Origin: Pseudooceanicola batsensis HTCC2597
GTDB taxonomy: Bacteria > Pseudomonadota > Alphaproteobacteria > Rhodobacterales > Rhodobacteraceae
Assembly: GCF_000152725.1 (NCBI RefSeq)
Contig: NZ_CH724131.1
Coordinates: forward strand, 1,227,856 to 1,291,855
Direction: 5' to 3'
DNA length: 64,000 bases
The notes beneath the pieces were generated by a model that was not told the origin of the DNA, did not search any database, and worked only from the letters and a program-made list of their open reading frames with translations. The position numbers were made by a program, and so were the translations under genes. Positions 34,116 to 42,064 of this stretch are shown piece by piece. Numbering within the stretch: the stretch's first letter is position 1; the number at the start of each line of letters is the position of its first letter.

Positions 34116-34846
34116 TTGGTTTCCTCCCTTGGTGAAGCCTTGATCGGCATGACGTCCGCATGCCGCCGGACGAGCTCGAGAAGCTCTTCGGTCGTCCGGT
34201 TCCAATGATCGTGATAAAGCTGGCTCAGGCGCCTCGTATCCCGTGCGGCGATCGCCTCGTACATGGCGCGGTGCTCCTCGGCGGAGCGGACCGGCAGAGG
34301 CCTGAGGTGCAGTGAAAAATACCTCGCGCGGTCCGTAAGGGCGCGGTGACCCTGGTAGAGGTCCGCAAGGCGCCGATTTCCGCAATTGTCGACGATCGCC
34401 TGATGGAACCGGCTATCGGCTTGAACCCACGCGTCCCGATCTTCCCGTTCGAGGGCCAGCTCCATGTCGGTGACAGCTTGCTCGACATCCCGGATGTTCC
34501 GGTCGTCCCGTCCCGACAGCAGCAATGCGGCCTCTAGTTCCAGCGCCTTGGCGATCTGGTGGATCTCACGCACGTCGTCGGTTCGCAGTGGAAGCACGCG
34601 CGTGCCGCGGCGCGGCTTCACCTCTACCAGCCCTTCTGCCGCCAGACGCTGTATGGCCTCGCGGATCGGCGTGCGGGACAAGTTCATCCGCTGCGCGATT
34701 TCGCGATCGGACCAGAGCGTATCTCCCGGTATGCGCCCGGTCAGGATCTCCTCCCGCAGAGCCTCGTATGCAGCTTCCGTCATGCTCATCGGCGCTTGGC
34801 TTTCATAGTCAAAATCCGCATCCCTTAGTGACACACCATCTGACAT
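34112..34846 (-). CDS. GntR-family regulator (FCD domain) of the TRAP operon
   Basis: A 244-residue regulator. The winged HTH (LREEILTGRIPGDTLWSDREIAQRMNLSRTPIREAIQRLAAEGLV) occupies residues 30-75; the rest is an all-helical FCD ligand domain with Asp/His metal ligands (FHQAIVDNCGN and EEHRAMYEAI). First gene of the operon. The ATG at 34846 lies inside a palindrome and has no ribosome site; ATG 34789 (MSMTEAAYEALREE) is a plausible real start, giving the normal short N-terminus of this family. Confidence 0.9.
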   Translation of the reverse strand: MSDGVSLRDADFDYESQAPMSMTEAAYEALREEILTGRIPGDTLWSDREIAQRMNLSRTPIREAIQRLAAEGLVEVKPRRGTRVLPLRTDDVREIHQIAKALELEAALLLSGRDDRNIRDVEQAVTDMELALEREDRDAWVQADSRFHQAIVDNCGNRRLADLYQGHRALTDRARYFSLHLRPLPVRSAEEHRAMYEAIAARDTRRLSQLYHDHWNRTTEELLELVRRHADVMPIKASPREETK

Positions 34847-34854
34847 GCCAGATG
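34837..34854 (-). promoter_or_regulatory. Probable GntR operator
   Basis: Near-perfect 18-bp palindrome CATCTGACATGCCAGATG, with one symmetrical mismatch. TTGACA on the minus strand lies just upstream (34857-34862 region), so the operator would cover the promoter. This fits autoregulation of the gntR-dct operon. Confidence 0.6.
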
Positions 34855-34862
34855 TAATGTCA

Positions 34863-35445
34863 AGGCCGCGCCGACCGGGGCCGCCCTGCGATTTCTGCTT
34901 TGCGCCTGTTGGCGGAAACCGCGGATCAAGCCGCGAGGGTCGGCCCGAAGGTCCGTTATCCGCCTAGAATCCGTGCAATCTCGTCCCTGCGCCGGATGAC
35001 CGTCATCGGGCGAAAGTCGTCTGGATTCCGTTGCTTACCTTCGCAAGCCAACCGATCCCGCGCGATTTCGCGGCGCGCCGCTTGCGGGACGCCACGCCGC
35101 GGCGCCGCAAGGTCGCCTCATAGCTTTGACAGGGTCGTTTCCGTGGAAAAGATCGTGCGGCCCGCGCAAATGAGGCCGAAGCCTCCGGCGCCGATGCCTG
35201 GCCCCTCGGGCCATTCGCATTCGCCTCGCGCGACCTGCCGCCCGGCCGCTCTGGACGAGGCGACGCCACCGGCGAGGCGCCAGGTACAGATACCCCCCTT
35301 CGCAGAGCCGCCGCCCGGGACGGATACCGTATCCATAGACCTGCGCCATGCGGGTCAGCAGCTCGGTACCTCGGGCAGGTCGCGCCGATCATCACCGCCT
35401 TCCGCTCGCCCGGCTCGACACCCGGCTCCCCCTTCAGCCGCGCGG
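34863..35445. other. Gene-free region between GntR and LacI regulators
   Basis: About 580 bp. Several frames of 70-130 codons exist on the minus strand but overlap one another, lack ribosome sites and are rich in Arg, Pro and Ala, so I do not call them. It might hold the remains of a lost gene. No repeat or terminator was recognised. Confidence 0.35.
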
Positions 35446-36468
35446 CTAAGAACGGGGGGCGGTCGACTTTCGCGGAATCAGACTGGGGGTGATCTTTCTC
35501 ACGACCGACTCCTGCCCGTCTTCGAACAGCAGTCTCAGGGCTACTTCGGCCACGCGATCGAACGGGACGCGCACCGTGGTCAGCGGCACCGGGAGGCGGC
35601 TGACGATCGGTATGTCGTTGTAACCGACGAGGGAAATGTCGCCGGGCACGGAAAGCCCCTCCTGGGCGATGGCGGACATGCTGCCGATCGCCATGTTATC
35701 GTTGATGGCAAAGATCGCGGTCGGCGGATCCGGCAGCGCAAGAAGGGTGCGTGCGGCCGTCTCTCCCGATTCGATGCTGAACGTCGTGGCCACGATCAAT
35801 TCTTGCGCCTGGGGTATCCCGGCTTCTGTCAGCGCCTGCCGATAACCGGCCAAACGCCCGAGGGCGCTCGTCGCGTAGTCCGGCCCAGCGAGAATGCCGA
35901 TACGCTTGTGCCCCAGGTCGAGCAGGTGCCGCGTGGCGAGATATCCGCCGAGTTGGTCATCACCGACGGACGCGGCGCTGGTCCCGTTGTGCCGCAGCGC
36001 GAAGACGAACCGCACCCCCCTGTCCCGCAACTCGTCGGCAAAGTGATCCCCCTCGCGCGCCGTCGTCAGGATCAGACCGTCGACCCCGCGCCGGATCAGA
36101 GCCTCGGCAGCCTTGCGGCTGGCGTCGGGGTTGTCGTCCGTCGTCGCAACGATGGCAAAGCGGCCCTGCTCTGCGGCGGCGGCGCTGATGGCTTCGTAGA
36201 GCATGGCCATGACGGTATCGGTGAGGCGGGGCACGATCACGCCGATGGTGCCCGTCGTTCCGCGCCGCAGGCTCGCAGCCGAGACATCCCGGACATATCC
36301 GAGCCTCTGCGCGACCTCCCGGACCTTTCGCGCCCGGGGCGAGTCGGAATTCGGCAACCGTTCGTCCAGCATTCGGGATACGGTCGACTTCGAAACTCCG
36401 GCCTCGCGCGCCACGTCGTGAAGGGTAACCCGCGCCCTTGTTCTCGTTGACGTTTCGTCGTCCGACAC
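35446..36468 (-). CDS. LacI-family regulator of the DHDPS-TAXI-TRAP cluster
   Basis: A 340-residue repressor with an N-terminal HTH, VTLHDVAREAGVSKSTVSRMLDE (residues 14-36), and hinge, followed by a periplasmic-binding-protein-like sugar domain (TTGTIGVIVPRLTD onward). I chose GTG 36468 (VSDDETSTRTRAR) because an upstream in-frame ATG would add unrelated residues and overlap the divergent promoter; GAGG lies 9 bases before the GTG. It is divergent from the DHDPS-like gene, whose upstream region has a matching LacI-type palindrome. Confidence 0.9.
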   Translation of the reverse strand: MSDDETSTRTRARVTLHDVAREAGVSKSTVSRMLDERLPNSDSPRARKVREVAQRLGYVRDVSAASLRRGTTGTIGVIVPRLTDTVMAMLYEAISAAAAEQGRFAIVATTDDNPDASRKAAEALIRRGVDGLILTTAREGDHFADELRDRGVRFVFALRHNGTSAASVGDDQLGGYLATRHLLDLGHKRIGILAGPDYATSALGRLAGYRQALTEAGIPQAQELIVATTFSIESGETAARTLLALPDPPTAIFAINDNMAIGSMSAIAQEGLSVPGDISLVGYNDIPIVSRLPVPLTTVRVPFDRVAEVALRLLFEDGQESVVRKITPSLIPRKSTAPRS

Positions 36469-36513
36469 TGGACCAACCTCGCTGCACAACCCTGCCTGAA
36501 CCGAAACTACCAC

Positions 36514-36567
36514 TTGACAGTCCGGACTGGCAATGCATTTCTGGGAACGTTCCCGCAATCGTTCCCA
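36514..36567 (+). promoter_or_regulatory. Promoter and LacI-type operator of the TAXI-TRAP cluster
   Basis: TTGACA at 36514-36519 with only a weak -10 (ATTTCT, 17 bases on). A perfect 12-bp palindrome GGGAACGTTCCC lies at 36543-36554, with the central CG step typical of LacI-family operators. A further half-site CGTTCCCA at 36560-36567 follows. A repressor here would cover the start point. Confidence 0.65.
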
Positions 36568-36626
36568 TATGCGCACGACACGGCGGATCGAACGGAATGA
36601 AAAACGCATCTGGAGGAATCCCCGAC

Positions 36627-37568
36627 ATGCAACCCATGGATCTTCGCGGCCTGAACCCGGCCCCCGTGACCGCCTTCAACCGTGACGGATCGCTCGACAT
36701 CGAAGCGAACGTCCGGATTGCCAAGTGGCTGGCCAGCTTCGACGAGGTGAAGTCGCTCGTCATTCTCGGTCACGCCGGGGAAGGAACGTTCCTGACCGCG
36801 GACGAGCGTCTGGAACTGATCCGCGCCTACAAGGACGCGGTCGACATTCCGATCGTCGCGGGGATCACCGGCGAAGGCACCAAGGTCGCGGCCGAAGAGG
36901 CGAAGCGGTCGCTCGATGCGGGCGCCACCGGCGCGCTGGTCTACCCGAACCACGGCTGGCTGCGCTTCGGCTTTCAGAAAGGCGCGCCGCAAGACCGCTA
37001 CAAGGCGATCTACGAGGAAGGCGGCCTGCAGACCATCCTGTTCCAGTACCCGGACGCGACCAAGGCGAACTATGACCTGGACACCCAGATCGAGATTGCC
37101 GCCCAACCCGGCTGCGTCGCCACCAAGAACGGCGTGCGCAACATGAAGCGCTGGTACACCGAGATCCCCGAGCTGAAGAAGGCGCAGCCCGACCTGCAGA
37201 TCCTGTCGTGCCATGATGAATGGCTGCTGCCGACCATGTTCGACGTCGACGGCCTTCTTGTCGGTTACGGCAATATCGCGCCCGAGCTTCTCATCGACCT
37301 GATCGCCGCCGGCAAGGCGCGGGACTATCCGCAGGCCCGCAAGATCTCGGATCAGCTTCTGCCGGTGACGCAGGCCGTCTACCACCGCGGCTCGCACATG
37401 GAAGGCACCGTCGCGCTGAAAATCGGCCTGCGATATCGCGGCTTGCTGGACCACGCGACGATCCGCGAGCCGCTCAAGGACCTCGGAGAAGCTGCCGAGC
37501 GCGAGATCGAAGCCGCGTTCGACGCCGCGGGGATCGGTCGGGTCGATCAGGCCATGGCGGCCGAATAA
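36627..37568 (+). CDS. Dihydrodipicolinate synthase family (class I aldolase/lyase)
   Basis: A 313-residue (beta/alpha)8 enzyme of the DHDPS/NAL/KDG aldolase family. The Schiff-base Lys167 lies in CVATKNGVR and Tyr141 in LFQYPDATK; the GHAGEGTFLT loop is the carboxylate-binding GxxGE motif. It begins with LRGLNPAPVTAFN. Placed with a sugar-acid importer and a PL22-like protein, it more likely cleaves or dehydrates a keto-deoxy sugar acid than makes lysine. GGAGG lies 10 bases before ATG 36627; an upstream in-frame ATG lies over the operator. Confidence 0.88.
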   Translation: MQPMDLRGLNPAPVTAFNRDGSLDIEANVRIAKWLASFDEVKSLVILGHAGEGTFLTADERLELIRAYKDAVDIPIVAGITGEGTKVAAEEAKRSLDAGATGALVYPNHGWLRFGFQKGAPQDRYKAIYEEGGLQTILFQYPDATKANYDLDTQIEIAAQPGCVATKNGVRNMKRWYTEIPELKKAQPDLQILSCHDEWLLPTMFDVDGLLVGYGNIAPELLIDLIAAGKARDYPQARKISDQLLPVTQAVYHRGSHMEGTVALKIGLRYRGLLDHATIREPLKDLGEAAEREIEAAFDAAGIGRVDQAMAAE

Positions 37569-37585
37569 TAACCGAAGTGTTGTTT

Positions 37586-37608
37586 GCCTCCGGCCCGGAG
37601 CCGGAGGC
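37586..37608 (+). terminator. Intercistronic hairpin before the TAXI gene
   Basis: Perfect 9-bp stem GCCTCCGGC / GCCGGAGGC with loop CCGGA, between the aldolase stop and the TAXI receptor start. No T run follows, so mRNA stabilisation or partial attenuation is likelier than full termination. Confidence 0.6.
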
Positions 37609-37631
37609 ATCCTTAACCAAGGGAGGAAACC

Positions 37632-38633
37632 ATGATCAACTTCACTCTCCGGCGCGTGCGCCTGGCCGCCACGGCGACCATCGCATCCGCCATCGCTGCG
37701 ACTTCGGTCGCCGCACAGGATATCCGTATCGGCGCGATGCGCGAAGGATCGGCCTGGTACGTCTTCGCGGCAACGCTCGAACAGATCATCGAGCCGATCC
37801 TCGGGGACAACTCGGTCGAGGTCATCGCCCGTGGCGGCGGCGTCGCAAATCCGATGGTCGTCCAAGGTGGCAAGGCCGAGATCGCCCTCTCCAACGTCGC
37901 CTCGGCCGTCTGGGCGAAGAACGGCGGAGACGTCTACGAGGGCATGTCCGCTCCGGACATCCGCGCCCTCGTCGGCGGGCTCAACAGCGTCTATGTCGGC
38001 GCCATGGCACGCAAGGCCTTTACCGAGGAGATGGGCACGACCGACCTCGCCGAGATCTTGTCCTCGGGCAAGCCCGTGCGCGTGCTGATGAAACCAGTCG
38101 GCTCTTCCGCCGTGCCCGTGGCCCAGATGATCTTCGAGGGCCTCGGCACTTCGGCCGACGAGATCAAGGCAAACGGCGGCGACATCATCCAGGTCGGAAC
38201 CGGCCAGATTCCCGACCAGATGCGCAACGGCAATGCCGACATCTACATCGACACGATGATCAAGGGGCATCCGGCGATCACCGAGGTCGCGCTGACCACG
38301 GATGTCGTCTTTCTCGACATTCCCGAACCTGCCATGGCGCTTCTCGAAGAGAACGGCCTCACCCCCGGCAGCTACGGACCGGACTGGTACAAGGGGCAGA
38401 GCGACGCGACATCCGGGGCGAACCTCGGCACGGTACTGATCGCAAATGCCTCGCTGGACGAGGAAACGGCGTATATGATCACCAAGGCCATCATCGAGAA
38501 CGCCGACAAGCTCAAGTCCTCGCACGGCGCCTGGTCGAGCTTCGACCCGAAGGCCGCGATGAAGCCCGAGAACATCGGCATCGATCTGCACCCCGGGGCC
38601 GTACGCTACTACCGCGAAGCCGGCCTGATGTAA
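37632..38633 (+). CDS. TAXI-family TRAP solute receptor
   Basis: Periplasmic receptor of 333 residues. The signal peptide is MINFTLRRVRLAATATIASA with cleavage near SVAAQ. The mature part starts DIRIGAMREGSAWYVFAATLEQII, and MRNGNADIYIDTMIKGHPAI plus the conserved C-terminal ALHPGAVRYYREAGL-like end (here DLHPGAVRYYREAGLM) mark the TAXI family. It feeds the fused TRAP permease encoded next. GGGAGG lies upstream of the ATG. Confidence 0.92.
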   Translation: MINFTLRRVRLAATATIASAIAATSVAAQDIRIGAMREGSAWYVFAATLEQIIEPILGDNSVEVIARGGGVANPMVVQGGKAEIALSNVASAVWAKNGGDVYEGMSAPDIRALVGGLNSVYVGAMARKAFTEEMGTTDLAEILSSGKPVRVLMKPVGSSAVPVAQMIFEGLGTSADEIKANGGDIIQVGTGQIPDQMRNGNADIYIDTMIKGHPAITEVALTTDVVFLDIPEPAMALLEENGLTPGSYGPDWYKGQSDATSGANLGTVLIANASLDEETAYMITKAIIENADKLKSSHGAWSSFDPKAAMKPENIGIDLHPGAVRYYREAGLM

Positions 38634-38704
38634 GCGGACGGGCGCAGCCGACCCGTCGGCCGCGCCCACCCTGACCGAACCACGGCCGCACAATGGAGGA
38701 GACC

Positions 38705-40599
38705 ATGCGCGCCACGCTTCTTCGCAGCCCCGCCAATAGTGCCGCTTTCGTGATTGGTCTCGGCCTGATCGCATTCCAGATCTGGCTGCTGTTCGAACCC
38801 CAACAGCCCCTGATGGAGCGGCCTGTCCACCTGACCGCCGCTCTTGTGCTCCTGTTCATCTACAAGCCGCTGACCGCGCAGGCCATTCCGCGCTGGCTGC
38901 GGATCGGTATCGACACCGTCCTGATCCTCGGCGCGGTCGCTGTCCTGATCTACTACCTGACCGGGTTCGAGCGTCTGACGACGCGGATGGAGAACGTCTC
39001 TCCGATCTTCAACATCGACATCGCCTTCGGTGCGCTCTTGGTCTTCCTGTTGCTGGAAGGATCGCGTCGCGCGGTCGGATGGGTGCTGGTCTGGGTCCTT
39101 CTCGCCTTTATCGCATATGCCTTCTGGGGGAACGTCTTTCCCGGCTGGCTGAACTTCCGCGGTTTCGGGGTCGAAGCCGCGACCGAGATCACGACGATGA
39201 CCACCGCTGGCGTGCTGGGGATCACCACCTCGACATCCGTCAGCTTCGTCTTCTACTTCATCCTTTTCGGCGCCTTCTATTCGGCGGTCGGGGGGGGCAG
39301 CTCTTCATCGACCTCGCCATCCGCGCCGCGGGCCGCGCCACCGGCGGAACCGCGAAGGCGGCGATCATCGGGTCGTCGCTGATGGGCTCCATCTCGGGCT
39401 CTGCCGTGGCCAACGTCGTCTCGACAGGGGTCTTCACCATCCCGCTGATGAAGCGGACGGGACTCACCGCACACCGCGCGGCCGGGATCGAGGCCATCGC
39501 CTCGACCGGCGGACAGCTGATGCCGCCCATCATGGGCGTCGCGGCCTTTATCATGGCCGAGCTTCTGGGGATGCCATATGCGCAGATCGCCCTGGCGGGC
39601 CTGATACCCGCCGTCGCGTTCTACCTCGCTCTGATCATGGTCGTGGACCTCACGGCCCGGCGGGAAGGCGTCCGGGCCCTGACAGCGGCAGAGGTTTCCG
39701 AGACCGAGGCCATCGGACCACGGCTGCACCTGATCCTGCCGCCAATCGTGCTGATCGGCTTGCTGGTCAGCGGCTCTTCGGCCTCCTATTCGGCCGTCAT
39801 CGCCGCCGCCTCGTGCCTGGTCGTGCCCTTCCTCCGCGCCGGCACCCGGATCGGTGCCAGGGAAGTGATCGATGCCCTGCGGGAAGCGCCGAAACAGGCG
39901 GCCGAGGTGGCGGTTCCGATCGCCGCCATCGGCCTGATCATCGCCGTCGCCGTGCAGTCGAACCTCGCGTTGAAATTCGCCGGATCACTCCTGTCGCTGT
40001 CCGAAGGGTCTGTCTACCTGTCGCTCATGCTTGCGATGGTCGGCTGCATCATCATGGGCATGGGGCTGCCGACGGTGGCCGCATACATCATCGGCGCGGT
40101 TCTCTTCGTCCCGGCCATCCAGGACCTGGGCATCGCACCTCTCGCGGCCCATTTCTTCATCTTCTACTACTGTGTCCTGTCGATGGTGACCCCCCCGGTG
40201 GCGCTGGCCTCGTTCGCGGCGGCGGCGGTCGGGCAGGCTTCGACCATCAAGACCAGCCTCTCGGCGTTCGGCCTGAGTCTCGTCGCCTTTTTCGTGCCGT
40301 TCGCCTTCGTCTTCGACCCGGGCGTTCTGGCGCAGGGCAGCGCGGTGCAGATCGGCTTCAGCGCCCTGTCGCTCCTCGCCTCCACGTCGCTATGGGCGGT
40401 GGCCTTCGGGGGTTGGGCCGGTCGTCCGCTTGGCGGGACACTGCGCGGCGTGATCGGCGCGGCCGGCCTGGTCGCCGTGATCGCACCCTCGGGGTCCTCC
40501 CTCTGGCTGGCCGCTCTTGTCTCGGGCTGGGCCGTCACACTGGGCGTTGCGGTCCTGTCCCGGCGCGCGCCGGGACGCCTTCCCCGTCCGGCAGAGTGA
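38705..40599 (+). pseudogene. Fused TRAP permease (4TM/12TM, DctQM fusion), frameshifted
   Basis: A polytopic protein of about 630 residues that would combine small and large TRAP subunits. GGAGGA precedes ATG 38705. The first frame is normal to FGAFYSAVGGG, then runs out of family similarity and stops after about 31 codons. The second frame resumes at QLFIDLAIRAAGRATGGTAKAAIIGSSLMGSISGSAVANVVSTG and runs to a stop at 40599. The switch lies in a run of eight G (39290-39297); nine G would restore one frame. The options are a sequencing error, a real one-base loss, slippage-driven phase variation or -1 frameshifting on G-GGG-GGG. Confidence 0.85.
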
Positions 40600-40602
40600 A
40601 CC

Positions 40603-41679
40603 ATGACCCGACCGACCCTGGAGTCCGAAAGCCGGATCGTCGGCGAAACCGACAGGGTGACGATCCGGCAGGTCACGGATCACCCGTCGATTCATCATCA
40701 TCCGTTCTTCTTCGTGGACGCCTGGGACGCGGCGATGGCCTTCCTCGTCCTGATCTCGCATCGCACGGGCAAACCGCAGGTCTACATCGAGCGCGAGGCC
40801 GGGGCCGGACTGATCCGATTGACGGACGAGCCCGCGCTGGCCGAATGGTCCGTGATCCCGTCCAGGGACGGCCGCTGGATTTACTACGTCGCCGGACAGG
40901 AAGGCAAACGCGTCTCCCCGCGCGATGGCACGGTCGAGGTGCTGGCCCATTTCGACAGCACCGAAATGCGCGAGGCCGGCATGGTCGGAGCGGCCATGGG
41001 CACCACCGCCCTGTCTGCCAGCGGCCGCTACTGGGCCGTTCCGGTCAAGGCCGGCAAGGTCAGCCAGTTCTGGATGATCGACACCGAAGCCGAAAGCGCC
41101 GGGGTATTCTTGGAGGCGCCGACCATCGGCCACCCGCAATTCTGCCCCGATGACGAGGACCTGATCCTCTATGCCGGTCCGATGACCGACCGGGTCTGGG
41201 TCACCGACCGCGCCGGCAACAATCGCCGCATTTTTCGACGTGAGCATGACCTGCAGTGGATCACCCACGAGGTCTGGCGACCCGGCCACCGCACCGTCCT
41301 TTTCGTGGACTGGCCGAACGGGATGGGAGAAATCGATCCGGACAGCGGAGCCGTCGTCCCGATCACTGATTTCCCGGTCTGGCACGGCGCGCCGGATGCA
41401 ACGGGAAAGCGGCTGGTGTGCGATACCAACTTTCCGGATCGCGGACTGCACCAACTGGACCTGTCCGGCGCCTTTGCACCCAGCTTCCTGACGGAACCGA
41501 AAGCGACATCTCAGGGTGCCCACTGGGCCCACCCCTTCCCCTACAACAACGGGCCGGTGAAGGTGCACGCTCCGCAACACACCCACCCGCACCCCCGGTT
41601 CTCCCCCGATGGACGACGGATCGTCTATACCTCCGACGCCAGCGGCTTCGCTCAGGTTTTCGTCGCCACGTTATCCTGA
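40603..41679 (+). CDS. Oligogalacturonate lyase-like beta-propeller (PL22-type)
   Basis: A 358-residue cytoplasmic protein with seven-bladed propeller repeats of the TolB/PL22 kind (SRDGRWIYYVAG, SASGRYWAVPVKAG, HPRFSPDGRRIVYTSDASG). Probable metal-binding residues of PL22 lie in IGHPQFCPDDEDLILYAG, WITHEVWRPG and HTHPHPRFS. PL22 enzymes split unsaturated digalacturonate to a keto-uronate. It begins 3 bp after the TRAP permease gene. With the importer and the DHDPS-family gene it forms a plausible path for short uronate oligomers. The specificity is inferred. Confidence 0.75.
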   Translation: MTRPTLESESRIVGETDRVTIRQVTDHPSIHHHPFFFVDAWDAAMAFLVLISHRTGKPQVYIEREAGAGLIRLTDEPALAEWSVIPSRDGRWIYYVAGQEGKRVSPRDGTVEVLAHFDSTEMREAGMVGAAMGTTALSASGRYWAVPVKAGKVSQFWMIDTEAESAGVFLEAPTIGHPQFCPDDEDLILYAGPMTDRVWVTDRAGNNRRIFRREHDLQWITHEVWRPGHRTVLFVDWPNGMGEIDPDSGAVVPITDFPVWHGAPDATGKRLVCDTNFPDRGLHQLDLSGAFAPSFLTEPKATSQGAHWAHPFPYNNGPVKVHAPQHTHPHPRFSPDGRRIVYTSDASGFAQVFVATLS

Positions 41680-42064
41680 AAGGCCCCTCCTCCGCGGACC
41701 GGCCTGCCGGGCGTTCACCTGCACGTTTCCGTGGCCGGCCTGCGGCACACATTCATCGCACCCGATCCGGTAACGCTCATTCGGCACGCGAATTATCTGC
41801 TCTTCACTGAATTGGCCGTGTCGCCCTGCCGGTTTCGCATGGAGACCCGTCTGCATCGAGCCGCGGCCTCTCAAGGAAATTTCCTGCTTCGCTTCTCCCG
41901 CCGCCGGACCCGGATGTCTGGACAGGCCTGACGAGGACAGCGCCCCCACCCCAGCCGGTCGGGACGCGGGGACAAGTCTCCGAACGGCGCCTTGCCAATG
42001 ATGAAGCGGGGCGGCAAGGATACCGCGACCCCGTCCGCCCCTCCAGAGATGATCTTTCCGACCG
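41680..42064. other. Intergenic region before the hybrid histidine kinase
   Basis: 385 bp without a convincing gene. It begins right after the propeller gene and should hold the kinase promoter, but no clear -35/-10 pair or operator stands out. Short frames on both strands lack ribosome sites. Confidence 0.35.

Noticed and set aside
34863-35445. Possible degraded gene in the GntR-LacI gap
   Set aside because: Competing overlapping frames without ribosome sites or recognisable motifs; I could not name a parent gene.
37586-37608. Intercistronic hairpin as another micro-element copy
   Set aside because: The flanks do not match; it is a simple GC hairpin typical ahead of binding-protein genes.
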